Below are positions 10,583-22,370 of a DNA stretch of 64,000 nucleotides, piece by piece. Source of the stretch: Holtermannia corniformis (lineage: Eukaryota; Basidiomycota; Tremellomycetes; Holtermanniales); assembly GCA_001599935.1 (NCBI GenBank), contig BCIJ01000006.1:499931-563930 (forward strand). Reading direction: 5' to 3'. Below the pieces are notes generated by a model. That model saw only the letters and a program-made list of their open reading frames with translations, was not told where the DNA came from and searched no databases. A program made the translations under genes and the position numbers. How positions within the stretch are numbered: the stretch's first letter is position 1; each line of letters begins with the position of its first letter.

Positions 10583-12340
10583 CTACTCATACCCGTCGAG
10601 CGCGCGCGCCGCCTCATTCGGCACCATAGGCCTCGGCGCGTCCAATACGCCCATATAGCGCGAGAGCACGGCATCGCGCAACGACGGCTCCCATTGCCTG
10701 ACCCAAGCGCCCTCGCGCATCCCCACGAGATAGTGCAGTTTCCCGTCTGGACCCGTCTTGATCGTCAGACCGTCTGGTGCGGACGATTTGGTGGCGTCTG
10801 GTAGCTCTGGATACGCTTTCAGCGGGTCTGTGCGGGCGTGAGCTCGTGTCATGGTATGAAAGTGAATGGGACGTACATGCGACACGCGCAACGTCCCATA
10901 GAGCCGTCCCGCGCGGGGAGAACCGGGCCCACAGCCAGATCAGAGGGAAGATGAGGGTGATCCAGCTCAAAAAGTAGATCCACGGCTGGGACAGGTCAGC
11001 GCTGAGCGGCGTGGCGGGTTTACAAGACTTGCATTGGACAGTGCCCTGCTGAGCCAATTGTTCGGCATGGCCGTCACGAGCGCGCCGGAGACTTCAAACT
11101 CGACGGTCACGGGCTGGTCGGACCGATAGCCTGTTGACAGGATTGCCGACATGACCGCTATTGACGCCGTCAGCACTTTGAGCTGGAACAGAGTCATTGG
11201 AGGGCTACGCACCCGTCTTGACCGCTTTCGTGTCCCAGCCCCAGACCTCCTTTCGGAGCCTAAACTCCTTCAGGATGGCTGGCGAAGCGCAATACGCCTC
11301 GCACCACTGCATGAGGTCTGCACGGTCTCTCATCCCACGCTCGCGATCCGGGAGCAGAGCTTGGGTATCAACGTCGCCGTCGAGAGTGACCATTTGATGC
11401 CTTTGTCGCGTCTTGCCGTGCCGAGTGAGGAACTCGGGCGTCATGGCCGTCCATGAAGGCCAGCCTAGATCCAGCCTGTGGTTCCGAAACTTGGACCACA
11501 GTTTAAGGACGTGGCGTGGCGTGCGTGGACCGGGCGATGCGAAAGATTGGTGCGGGGTAGGAGCGGTAGTGTAGTGTGGTGAGCCTCGGAGTGCGGGGGT
11601 TTCGGGTGCGATGGGGAAGAAGTGGACAGTGGATTGCGGGATGGCAGGAGGCTGCAGGAAGGTGGAGAGGTTGATCTGTGTTCCGTGTCCCGTGTCAGTG
11701 TGGGATGCGAGAGCTAGATGAGCAGACGACTGACGTGCAGATTGAAATCCACGACGGTTTCTTGTCTTGTTCCGTGTTCTGTCCGAGTCTGCCCGTTCTC
11801 GTGCCGCGTTTCGGTCGTGTTACGATGCTCAGTGTGCTGACCTGCAGTCATGTCAGCATACGAAGCTGCTGGCTGAAGTGAGCGGCAAACCTCGGCAGTG
11901 CAGCTATCACACAATCAGCCTTTGCAGCTGACGGCTCTACAAGACTCACCATGACCGTCGGCGGGATCTGCGCATGATAACGTATGAACTCGTACAGTAC
12001 CATCGCTGTTCTCATCAGCCTCTGTTCGCCTTGTCCATCCCGACTCACGATCCGCCAACTTTGGATCCCAGCTCCTGACCTCGCCACCACTCGTCACATC
12101 CCACCGCAGGCTCGCGACATCATGCAGTCCTTCGGCATCAATAGACTGATACAAGTCCTCTTCATATCTCGGCCGCGTGAAGAGGTGTACCGTCTCTTCG
12201 GACGGTGGGTCTGCCCGGTTGTCAGGTGAGAGAGTCGACGGCCCCGGGCCTGGGGTGGCGGTGTATTCTGGCGGCGCGTCCTCGGGTGACGCTTGGATGT
12301 GATGAAGAGGTGCTAGCGGGTCCTTGGCGTCGTTGTTCAT
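10583..12340 (-). CDS. Conserved-looking fungal membrane protein, function unknown
   Basis: The start ATG is at 12340 (MNNDAKDPLAPLHHIQ). Seven or so exons join to a soluble N-terminal region with a Pro-rich beginning and acidic segments (SEETVHLFTRPRYEEDLYQS, DGLHDVASLRWD-like), then MVLYEFIRYHAQIPP, ETVVDFNLHINLSTFLQPP, LKLWSKFRNHRLDLGWPSW and LRKEVWGWDTKAVKT. The C-terminal part has TGYRSDQPVTVEFEVS followed by one strong hydrophobic segment, PWIYFLSWITLIFPLIWLW. A polar tail of about 90 residues follows (SFSPRG region to EAARALDGYE). Charged residues after the hydrophobic stretch suggest a tail inside the cytosol. It resembles fungal proteins of unknown role, and I assign no function. A 13-nt exon near 11920 is tentative. 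Confidence 0.65.
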
Positions 12341-12856
12341 TGCTGCTGGTAGCTGGATAGCCGAGCTGCTTGAAGTCGAATGGGAGCACTGCCTCTACGA
12401 CGGTGCGTCCCGTTCCGTGCGCTCGGTGGCAAATCGTCAGAGTTGTCGGCTGCCGAGACGGTGACGAGACGTCGACGACGATGAGAGCAGCGAGCGCTTG
12501 TCAGCACGCAGACATCTTTCACCACGTCCATAGTGTACAGCTCATGCTAACTGATACAGACCGCGCTGAGAGCTCGAGAAGGAGTCTAGAAAGGATGCAT
12601 TAACACGACCGTCCTCTGTCGTTACGCCTTGACTGGGTCTGTGCGCTTCACACAGCTGCATCTTGTACGATACAGCAGGTCGGGAGCGTCTGTACTTGCA
12701 AGCTACCATGGGTCATGCATGCTGACTGGAAGCACTCGCTGCCACCTGCCACACTGCTCGCACGTCATGGCCCCTATCCGTCCCGGTCACACGCGCAGGG
12801 TGCTGTCGCCTCTTGCCCATCTGCTAGGCATCACCTACTCAACACCAAACAACATC
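12341..12856. promoter_or_regulatory. Divergent intergenic region
   Basis: About 515 bp lie between the divergent membrane-protein gene and the small gene starting at 12857. Frames here are short and unlike any family, so this is probably promoter plus 5' leader for both. Confidence 0.35.
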
Positions 12857-14017
12857 ATGCAAACCGTCATCGTAAGCCAGCTACCACCCTACAGAACCAA
12901 CGCACTGACCTCGTCCCGCAAGGACACTGTCAACCAAGGCGTCGCAGCCGTCACATCCGCCGTCACTGGCCAGTCACACTCTCACGCCGAGGAAGCACAC
13001 GGCGCGACGCTCCCGCCAGACTCCAAGGCTGGTCCGGTGCAGACGGTGGACTCGGACGCACTGGCCGTGTTTGAAGATGAGACCGTGAGGCACGAGGTCC
13101 TCGTCAAGCTCAACCAGCTCGCAATGTGAGTCGCGTCCGTGTCCGCCGGGCTAGCATGGCGGACAATGGGCCTTGGCGGGTGGTATGGGAAGGAGCTCTG
13201 TCTGTGGTAGCTGAGCTCCGAGTGTAATTGCACTCGGAAGCTTGGCTGGTCAGCAGATTGCACCCAGTAGTGTACCATGTCCTCTCGCGGCGCAATGAGC
13301 CACGTCGGACACGACGGCGTGGTCGAGGCTTCACATGTCATTCCAGCAGTTTGTGCCTGCATCAAGACCGATCTCGAAGCGCCTGCTGCGCTCCTTGACA
13401 TGATTGAGCGCAGCGACTGCGACACGATCGAGATCCTGGACTCGAATGTGGGCTATGACCATTGTACCTGTATCAGAGTCTACAGAGACCAACAAGTCCT
13501 TTGCCGTTGACTACTACCCTCTGATCGCTCACACTTCTACAGCGACGATGAGCGCCACGGCCTCAAGGAGCTCGCCGGCCTCGACCTGATCACAGCCACG
13601 AGCGACGGCCCGAAGCAAGGGATCGACGTGAGTGCTGTCCCATTTCAGCACCGCCGCCCAGAGTGCAAGCAACACTGGGCGGCCGCTTGCTGGAAGTCAG
13701 TACTGACCCTTGCGCAGTACTACCACCCGCTTCGCTTCTTCACGGTCGAGCGCCCGCTCGGGATCGACTACATTGGCGAGGTTGAGCTCGAGAAGGGCAA
13801 GTCGATCCACGGTGAGTTGCTGCCGCGTGCAAGCTAGAGACCAGAGCGCGTCTGCTCTGTATCACTGTGCTTCACGTAGCTAACCACCGACCCAGTTCGC
13901 GTCCACAAAGCCTCCCAGGGTGCAAAGCCGACGTTCCACTCGATCGATACCCGTCCTGGAGCCGAGGGGGGCGCAGTGTTCAAGACGGGCGAGGCGCTCG
14001 TCTGGTTCGACTACTAG
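12857..14017 (+). CDS. Unrecognised small protein, middle exons unresolved
   Basis: Coding stretches seen here: MQTVI joined over a GTAAGC intron to DTVNQGVAAVTSAVTGQSHS and VRHEVLVKLNQLA; then, after a gap, DDERHGLKELAGLDLITATS; GPKQGID joined to YYHPLRFFTVERPLGIDYIG; and a C-terminus VRVHKASQGAKPTFHSIDTR ending VWFDY at 14017. The ends are convincing. The section between about 13127 and 13551 is not. The best donor (GCAAT|GTGAGT) fits the acceptor at 13550 in phase but leaves a 424-nt intron, about eight times the local norm. That interval holds another coding-looking frame (IKTDLEAPAALLDMIERSDC) that cannot be joined in phase with any GT donor. No family is recognised. Confidence 0.5.
13217..13238. 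repeat. Perfect 8-bp inverted repeat
   Basis: TCCGAGTG, a 6-nt loop (TAATTG), then CACTCGGA. It lies within the unexplained interval after the VKLNQLA exon and could form a stem-loop in the transcript. Confidence 0.6.
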
Positions 14018-14244
14018 CTGGGTGCGAGTCCATAAAGACGCGGTGACGATACAGACTTGTGATACGAAATGAATGCGACGTTCGGCTCGGACCAGTTATC
14101 GGCCGTGAAACGTGTTACGAGATTGCCGGGTTATCGCCTGTAAGCGAGGGACGATCGGGAACAAGACGAGTCAGTTGCCGAGTGTGCACGAGAGCTATAT
14201 ACTGTAGTAGTACAGGACAGCTCGCACGCACTTGTAACACAAAC

Positions 14245-15880
14245 ATGCCCGCGCCAACAACTGCAGTGATCAATCCGGCCAAGTACCTCTCGCAGGAATC
14301 GGCACGACGCAGGCCGTCGCCTTTGACGCACTTGGCGAGGCATGCGGCTCGCGAGGGCTTGATCAGTTTAGGCGGTGGTGTGTAACTATGGTGTACGACC
14401 TACGAGCAGGGCTGACATGGCTGCGCTAGGCTAGCCGCACCCGTCGCTGTTCCCTCTCTCCGAGCTCTCGTTCGAAGTCGAAACGCCAGCCGGGACGAAC
14501 GCAGCCTACAAGCTCGCGAAACTGCCTTCGCAGCGTGCCGGGTCGAGCTCGACAGCAACACCATCCGCATCAACCCTCCCACTAGCTTCATGGCAGCAAT
14601 ACGGCTCTGCAGGCGGTGACGCCCAGCTCGAAGGCTGGCTTCGAGCACTGACTGAAACGCTGCACCGGCCGAAATACGACGAGTGGGGCGTGACGTGCTG
14701 CGTCGGTGCCGGTGATGGTATCTACAAGACACTGAGGATGATCTGTGAGCCGGGAGACAAGGTGCTCGTCGAGGCGTATACGTACCCTGCGACGCTCGAG
14801 ACGATTTCGGCGATCGGGTTGGCAAAGGTGCCGGTGCAGATGGATGGCGAGGGCATGCGGGCCGACTCGTTGAGAGAAGTTTTGGATAACTGGACGGATG
14901 GCAAGAAACCGACTTGCATGTGTGAGTCCCACGTCAACGGGCGCAGTAGCTAACCGAACGCAGACACGGTACCGAGCGGACAGAACCCAATGGGATGCAC
15001 CCAGTCGGCGCAAAGGTGAGAAGTGCGCATTGAACCAAGGGCAACAACTGAAGTGACCAGGCGGCAGGAAATCATGGCAATCGCGATCGAGCACGACATC
15101 TTGATCATCGAGGACGGCCCGTACGACATGCTCACAATGGGTCCATTCGACCCGTCCGCTGCCCCCGTCGAGCGCAAGACTGTCGCTCCCTCGGCCGCCC
15201 GGCGCGAGTCGTTCCTCGCCGACTTGACGCCTTCTTTCCTCTCGCTCGACACGACAGGCCGAGTCATTCGGATCGATTCATTCTCAAAAGTCTTCTTCCC
15301 TGGCGCTCGTGTTGGCTGGATCACGGCCCACAAGGTCTTTTGCGAACGCCTGCTCCGGCACAGCGAGACGAGCACCCGGATGCCAGCCGGTCTCAGTCAG
15401 GCTGTATTGAGCGCTACCCTCGTCGGGTCAAAAGAGTCCCCCGGGTGGGGACTCACAGGCTGGTTCGACTGGCTCGCCGACTTGCGTGATCTCTACACTG
15501 CCCGCCGAGACGTCTTGCTCGGTGCGCTACACAAGCTCGCCGCGTCGTCGCACGGCAAAGACCGACTCCAGTGGGTCGATCCGACGTGCGGCATGTTCAT
15601 CGTCATCTACGTCGATCTCGAGTCCACCCCTCGCTTCAAGTCTGGCACTGCAACTGTCGCGGAACTTCTGCAAGAACTCTTCTCACGGTGCATCGACGGG
15701 CCCAACGGCGACGGCAAGAACGGCGTCTTGCTGGCGCCCGGTGACCTGTTCAGCGTCGCCGACGCCGACAAGGCCAAGGCTAATTTCGTTCGCATGACGT
15801 ATGCTTATGCGAGCAACGATGAGATGCGGACGGCTGTAGAGCGCTTTGGGGTTGCGCTCGATGCGCTCTGGACGGCTTAG
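14245..15880 (+). CDS. Aromatic amino acid aminotransferase (Aro8-like, class I/II)
   Basis: A PLP-dependent aminotransferase of the Aro8/kynurenine aminotransferase type, expected to interconvert aromatic amino acids or 2-aminoadipate and their keto acids. The start is MPAPTTAVINPAKYLSQESA. Motifs in order: GLISLGGGPHPSLFPLSEL (after removing an intron starting 14380), LTETLHRPKYDEWGVTCCVG, DGIYKTLRMICEPGDKVLVE, AYTYPATLETIS, YTVPSGQNPMGCTQS (substrate/PLP Asn), IIEDGPYDML (PLP Asp/Tyr) and IDSFSKVFFPGARVGW with the Schiff-base Lys. The C-terminal small domain has VDPTCGMFIVIYVDLES and FVRMTYAYASNDEM. Length about 490 aa, normal. Whether the preferred substrate is aromatic or aminoadipate cannot be told from sequence. 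Confidence 0.88.
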
Positions 15881-16028
15881 GAGGGATGTACTGTTTGCCA
15901 CTCGCTGACCGTGAGAAAGCGGCCTGTGCGTGTTTCATCTCACCCCTATAGCTGTGTGAGCTCGCTTCGAGTGGGTCGATGACTGTAGACCGCACCGTAC
16001 AGTCGTGTGGGTCAAGAACAAGCTGGGC

Positions 16029-18174
16029 ATGATGGACCCAGCGCATCCGAGACCGGCACCACCGTCACGGCGGCGCCTCTCGCGCGCCGTGGCACCTGTA
16101 GGTTTCTCAATCGATGTCCTGTCCGAGCTTCGCGAACTCGACAATGACGAGCTCGTTGAAATGGCTCCGTATGATCTCATGATCGCCCTACGACAGCAGT
16201 GGTCACTGTCCGACAAGGTATGTTGGCGCTGACCAGACCGTGGCACGGCACTGAGCCCGGCCCTGCCAGTTGTCGGACCAGGTGGAAGAACTGCAGAATA
16301 CCGAAGTGCAGCTCAGAGTCAAGCTTGAGGATGCGGTGGCGGCGATGGGTGATACGGTGGTGAGATATGAGGATGCACTGCAGGATCAAGTGGGTTGTAG
16401 AGCCGTTTAGGACGAGGCGCGCTGAGATTGTGTATAGGGAAGGCTCGAGTCCGAGGTACAGGGGCGCAACGAGCTACTTGACAAGCTTAGGCAGCGGCTC
16501 GTCAGCAAGGATGCCGAGCTCAGAGACAGTGAACGTCGCTATACCGAGCAGGTACGGTGAACCGACCAAAAGTGTGGCAGGCTGACAGGCATACCCAGGA
16601 GAGGTCCTTTGAAGCCGAGCGACAGTCGTTTCTCAGCCAAGAAGCCAACCTCCGAGCTCAAGTCCACTCTCGGACCATCCCTCTGCGTCATACTGTATCA
16701 GACGCAGAGACCGAGACCGAGACGACGATCGCGCTGCGGGAGGAGCTGCAGACGATGGCGGATTCGCGCAGAGCTTTGCAGAACCATATCAGTGTGCTCA
16801 GCGCCGAGTTACACGAGATCAAGCGGATTAATACCGAGCTTAGAGAGGAAAACGACGGCTGGCAGAGTCTGTTGACGGATCGTACGATTACGGGGACGAT
16901 CAGGCAGGGCTCTGGCCTACTCAGTCGGGTGTTCTCCGCGCAGACTGGCGTCAAGTCTGATGAACGGCAAGAGGAGAAGCCGGAGAGCACGAATGGACGA
17001 CGACGGAGACAGCGAGCTAGGCATACAGAAGTGTCCGAAACGGCAAGCGAGACGACGGATGGGGAAGACCTCGACGATCTCACACAGCCCTCGGAGCTTG
17101 AAAACGAGCGCCAGGATGAGCTACATGCGCTTGATCCACTGCACCCATTGCGGGCGAACGCACGGCCAAAGGGCGAGAGCCTGGAGGGTATTCCGGTCAC
17201 TGGCAGTGGGCTTGATCTGGCCGCAGAGCTGGGAAGAGCAGAGGTAACCCAAGGTGGCGAGATGCGAAGCCTTGGAAAGGGCGACGAGGGCGAAGGTCAG
17301 ATAACTATCGGTTGCTCAGCCCCGTGCTGATGCCTGATAGCGCTCCGAGCAGAAGTCAAGCACCTGCGAGATGCCAACAAGGCTCTGTCGATGTACTGCG
17401 CCAAAGTAGGTGTGCTGGAGTGGCAATGCCAACTGCTGACTACTGGAGATTGTCGACCGGATTATTGCCAAAGAGGGTTGGTAGCTTTGTTCCGAAGCGA
17501 ACCGCTCTGCTCACCCTTGTAGGGTACGAGGACATTCTCGCCGTCGACTATGCGTCCAAGAAGACAGAGCACACCCACGCTACCAAAACACAAAGTCGCA
17601 TCGTCAGTGCGAGCCGCCTCTCGTCTGCCGCGGCGACACCGCAAATGGGGATCAGCTCTCCGACAGCCTCTGATACCCTCGGCAGCCCCATTGCAGACTC
17701 GGTCAAGTCTGATAAAAGGGTACGCCAGCCTCCCTCGACGTCGTCTACTGACCTGACGCGCAGGTTCGCAGGGGTCTGTCAATGGACTGGGGCCTCGGCA
17801 AAGTCTTCAAGTCGTTCGGCAGCACGCCGTCTCCCAAGCCCGTCCCTGAGCCAACAAAGGCTGGCTTGCGGCCGTTGTCGCTTTCGGTCAACCCGCCTGG
17901 CCTCGGTGGCAGCTTGGCAAACTCGACCAGTACAGCACGCAAGCTTGATCCGCATGCCGAAGATGAAGAAGACGCCAGGGAGAGACATAGGATGCAAGCC
18001 ACGCTCAAGCTCATGGGTGTCGGCGAGGAACAGAAAGCGACAGCAGAGCGGAGCGCAGGGAGGTATTGGATTCCAGGGTTGCAGAAGGAGGCAACGTCCC
18101 CTCCAGTGATGAGTGAGCCACCGGCACAGTACGCCCGCGAGTCAGACCACCCGGGCGATCAATCGATCGGGTAG
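16029..18174 (+). CDS. Coiled-coil protein, function unknown
   Basis: The first in-frame ATG is at 16029 (MMDPAHPRPAPPSRRRL). After a short Pro/Arg-rich start comes a segment DVLSELRELDNDELVEMAPY. Long heptad-rich coiled coil follows (LSDQVEELQNTEVQLRVKLE, NELLDKLRQRLVSKDAELRD, IALREELQTMADSRRALQNH, HEIKRINTELREENDGWQSL). Next are a basic patch (NGRRRRQRARHT), an acidic stretch, a second short coil (LRAEVKHLRDANKALSMYCA, then IVDRIIAKEGYEDILAVD) and a disordered Ser/Pro-rich tail. A short stretch near the C-terminus (GLSMDWGLGKVFKSFGS) looks amphipathic. Six or so short introns were inferred. It may be a structural or tethering protein. No enzyme motif is present. Confidence 0.65.
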
Positions 18175-18261
18175 GGATCCAGTTGGCGTACATGTACGAT
18201 TGATAGCCTGTTATAGTATCATGCATGTCGTAGATGTAGAAACGCCAAGAAATGCCCTGTC

Positions 18262-19106
18262 TCATTGCGCCTTGAAGCGTTGATAGGTCGATTTGGCGTT
18301 CGCCTCGACCGTTTCCTGCGTCGTTTCTGGCTGAAAGCCGACCTGCCGCCCTGCCGTCTGATGAGACACGGCATGCAATACCAAAGGTTGACGCACCTGG
18401 GTTACCTGCCCATCTGGTCAGCGGTGGGATCACCGCTCCATCTGCCAGTACCGTCCCCGGTTCGAGCTCGGCGAGATCTTTGATGACAGCAAACTTGCCC
18501 TGCCGCGCCTGCATAAGCTCGTGCATCCCCTTGACGAACCACTCACCACTATACAGCCTTCACCTATCTTCACACCGTAGCCAATCGAGGCAGCCTCCAC
18601 GATCGATCTCGGTCCAATCTGCACATGGTCGGAGATCCTCATGGGGTAGAATGTGAAAGCCCTGAGCACGGTCAGCACTTGATGGATGATTCACTGCACC
18701 GAGTTGACCCTTTGTAGCATTTCCCTGGTGGCCGGATGACGGTTCCCTCCGAGATGAGACAGTAGCGTCCTATAGAGATGACCACATGCTGGCCTGGTGA
18801 TGTTCTCCGGAGATCGCCCCTCAGAATGGCACCTGGCGTCTTCAACAGACATCACACGCGGCTAGTGCCTACAGACCCGACTGGATGATAGTCTTGCCTC
18901 CTAGGATGATATTAGAAGCGCCGGTGATGGCAGCCTTTCTCGAGACCTTGTCTGCAGCAGCGTCAGTGCAACGTCGTCCTGAATCATCGACATACTGCCT
19001 GTGTCGGTCTCTGCGACATGTCAGCACTGGAATACCACACCGTCTGCAGTTGCTCACCTATATACGTGCCCTTGTCGTACAGGACAGGCTGGTCGAATGC
19101 ACCCAT
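18262..19106 (-). CDS. Dynactin subunit 5 (p25)
   Basis: p25 sits at the pointed end of the dynactin complex and helps choose cargo for the dynein motor. The start MGAFDQPVLYDKGTYIET is followed, after introns, by GNKVSRKAAITGASNIILGG, KTIIQSG, then a left-handed beta-helix of hexapeptide repeats (YCLISEGTVIRPPG, FYPMRISDHVQIGPRSIVEA, SIGYGVKIGEGCIV, KFAVIKDLAELEPGTVLADG, AVIPPLTRWAGNPG). The C-terminal helix, FQPETTQETVEANAKSTYQR, is the usual p25 end. The last intron needs the second of two nearby AG acceptors to keep the frame (NPG to RQVGFQPE). It diverges from VPS53 over only 109 bp and faces the coiled-coil gene. Confidence 0.9.
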
Positions 19107-19215
19107 GCCATTGGAGGTGGTTGTTCGGCCTCGTCGCCGTCCACGCGATTGTCTTGGTCAACCACTGCAATCCATCACCAAGTGTCTGTGATTCATCGGA
19201 CAAACACGGCTGAAG

Positions 19216-22200
19216 ATGCCAAGCGAGGCTGCCAGGATCAAGGCGTCGTCAGAGCTGGCAGCTGGTGAGGCTGAGAGGTCAAAGGATGTAATGACTAACG
19301 CTGGGGCTTTCAGTGCAATCACTCAAGCAGCACCGTCAGATTCAAGCTCGCTTGCGCCTGCAAGCAAGGGATCTCAAGTCGGAAATCGCAAAGCTACAAT
19401 GCGAGCTCAACCAAGGGCAGGATCCTGCGAGAATGGGCGTGATACAGAACCTCATCGCCGTTCGTAGCTTCGCTCGCCGGCAAAGTCAAGACCTGACACG
19501 CCCTTAGCAACTCATGTTGCAGGTCAACCTCATTCGCGAGAAGGCCTCAGAGGCCGAGGCTATTGTCAAGTCGATCACTGCCGACATTCAGCGCCTTGAT
19601 GTCGCCAAGAGGAACCTGACGGCGTCGATGAAGAGTGTTGAAAGGTGGAATATGCTTGGTGAGCCGGGCATCGCAAGGCTCCGGTGGCTGTGGCTGATGA
19701 CACTATAAGTGCAAGCCCAGAATCAGCTTGACGGTCTATTGAACACTAGGCAGTATCGCGAGATGGCTCAGGTGCTCTCGGTAGGTCCTTGTATCGCTGA
19801 CTTCAGTCAAGCTCATGTCGGCCAGGCTACAAATCAACTATCAACTCATCTACGCCCTCTAATCACCGTCCCGACGGTCGCCGCGCTCTTCAAGCGGATC
19901 CAGCAGTCTCAAGCGGTGGTCAAGGAGAAAGTCGACGGCGAGATGGAGGCGTTGTAGGCGACACGCAAATGCCCGTCCGATTACTGATACCCTTAGCTTG
20001 GCGAACGACCCGACAAAGCCGGTCAACAGAGCTGCTCTTGCTGACGTCTGTGTCGTGATTGAAGAGCTGGGAGTTGACTACAAGTGCGTATGAGGACCAT
20101 TCACGAGTATCTGCTGACGATCACTAGACAACACATCATAGAGCGATACTACACCACACGCTTGCAAGAGTACAGGAGAATCTTCCGCTCAACAGATGAG
20201 GTGTGTTCTTGCATCAGAATTGAAACACTGGTCTTATCAGCTTACCCATGTCAGGCCGGACAGCTCGACAACGCACCGCGGCGCTTTGCGTGGTTCCGTC
20301 GCCTGCTCAAGCAGCATGACGAAGAGGCCGGAACTATTTTTCCCGTCTCCTGGTCGGTCGCCGAGCTCCTCGTCGTCCGCTTCTCCGAAGCGACCCGTGT
20401 GGACCTTGTCAACGTACTGGAAAAGTCGCCGCCTGCAGTTGGGCATCTTCTTGAAGCCTTGCAGTCGACTCTTGACTTTGAGGACTCCATGGGGAAGCGC
20501 TTCGGCATTGAGGTACGTGGCAAACGCTAGGATCACGCTCCTTGCTCATGCATTGCTCAGTTCAAGCAGCTGCTCGAGGTCGGAGGATCCTCGCGGACGG
20601 TATCGTCGGCCTTCGAGTCACACCTCCAGGTCTACGTGGACGCGCAAGATCGGTGTGTTGCGTGTGACCACGATGTGCAGTCTGACATGCCTCAGCGCAA
20701 TCTCCGACATGCTCGCTGCATACCGCGGCAACCGATCACGGCCGTCGCTCGAGGGCGCCCTTGCCACGACGGAGGAAGAAGCTCCTGGTCCTGCCGTTCT
20801 GCCGTCATCCACCGAACTCTTCTACTTTTACGGACAGACGCTTGAGCAATGCAGCAAGTATACCACGGGTACGGCTATGCAAAAGCTGGCTGGCGTCTAT
20901 AGCAAGTGGTTGAGGGTGTTTTCGGGTGCGTGCAGCAGTAGCAAAGGCAGAATGCAGCTGATATGTCACAGAGGAGATACTGTTACCGTCTATCAAAAGG
21001 TGAATGTGCCCGCTGATAGCGTAAGTCATGTCAGTTCTGATCCACTTGTAGAGCCGAGACCAGTCGCAAGTCGTTCGATAGTCGACCTGACCTCCTCGAA
21101 TTGCGCAAAGCGTGCATGGTGATGAACACGGCCGATTACTGCCAGACGACGGCGCTTCAGGTACTGTGCTCGAGCTAGATTGTTTGCGTCTACTGACAGA
21201 GTCGGTCAGCTGGAGGAGCGCTTGAAAGACAAGATCGATGATGACCTGAAGGACCGCGTATCTTTTGCTAGTGAACGCGACATCTTCAACGCGTATGTTT
21301 GTCGCTCCGTTGAACTAGCGCTCACACCCCGTAGCGTCATCTCGACCTGCATCGGTGTTGTGCTTCGAGAGCTTGAGATAGCTTGCGAGCCGGCGTTCAG
21401 CGCGATCCTCAAGACGCCGTGGATCCATCTTGACAACGTTAGCGGCAGGTCGGCGTACGTCGTTGATCTAGTCGGTAGCGTCAAGCAGATTGCCGAAGTC
21501 GTGCGCGAGCGTATCGAGATGAAGCGCTTTGTTCGCAACATTGCGGACAAGGCTGTGGGGTCAGTGGCTGCGTTCTGCTGTTCTCCGCCGACTGACGGTT
21601 CTAAGGCTAATCATCACGCGCTTCACCCAAGCCGTGGTCAAGAGTCGACCACTGAAAAAGATTGGCGCCGAGCAGGTATGCTCTGCTGGAATCTGCTTGG
21701 GCAGCGGTCCTGATGTTACACTAGATCCTACTCGACATCCAGGCCGTCAAATCATGCCTGCTGGAGCTGCCCGGTTCTCAGTCCGAAACAGCCGCCAACA
21801 GCTACACGAAATACGTTACAAAGCACACCGGCCAGCTCGAGACAATGCTCAAAGTCATCCTCGCCCCGGATGTGAGCCCGCGGATGGGCCTGGATCGATC
21901 GCTAACACCCGGCAGGATCCGCCAGAGGGCTTTGTACAGAACTATTGCTTGCTAATTGGCGATCGGTCTTTTTCAAACTTTCAAAAAGTACGAGACACAG
22001 CGACTGTAGCTTCGTGCTGATCTAGCAACTCAGATCCTTGATCTCAAGGGCACACCGCGAACCGACCAGCAGCGCCTGCTCGACATCTTCCTCTCTGTCA
22101 CTTCGACCAAAGACGACCTGAGCGACACGTCTTTCCTTTCCGGACTCGATATGGATCCGGGAGACAGGCAACTCACGTCGCCAATGTCGCCGAACGGGAC

Positions 22201-22336
22201 ACAGTCGTCACTGCCAGGCTTGCTCAGTCGCGGCGGCAGCACCGAAGGGTTCGATGGCTCGTTTCGCTCAGACACACCAAAGGCGTTTGGTGATTTCCGG
22301 CGGTTGGTCAGCTTTGCGACGCGCGCCGGGGTCTAG
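19216..22336 (+). CDS. VPS53: GARP/EARP complex subunit Vps53
   Basis: Vps53 is a subunit of the GARP tether, which catches endosome-derived vesicles at the trans-Golgi. After MPSEAARIKASSELAA and a short intron, the conserved N-terminal coiled coil reads SLKQHRQIQARLRLQARDLK, NLIREKASEAEAIVKSITAD and QRLDVAKRNLTASMKSVERW. Then come LDGLLNTRQYREMAQVLS, RLQEYRRIFRSTDEAGQLDN, APRRFAWFRRLLKQHDEEAG and FPVSWSVAELLVVRFSEAT, the typical Vps53 core. The C-terminal half continues with TELFYFYGQTLEQCSKYTTG and ends SFATRAGV. The usual short region ahead of the first coil is shorter than in animals, so a missed upstream exon is possible. Stop codons of VPS53 and RPT5 are 34 bp apart. Confidence 0.85.
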
Positions 22337-22370
22337 GCGGTAACGGGATGCATCATGGTCGTTAGAGAAA

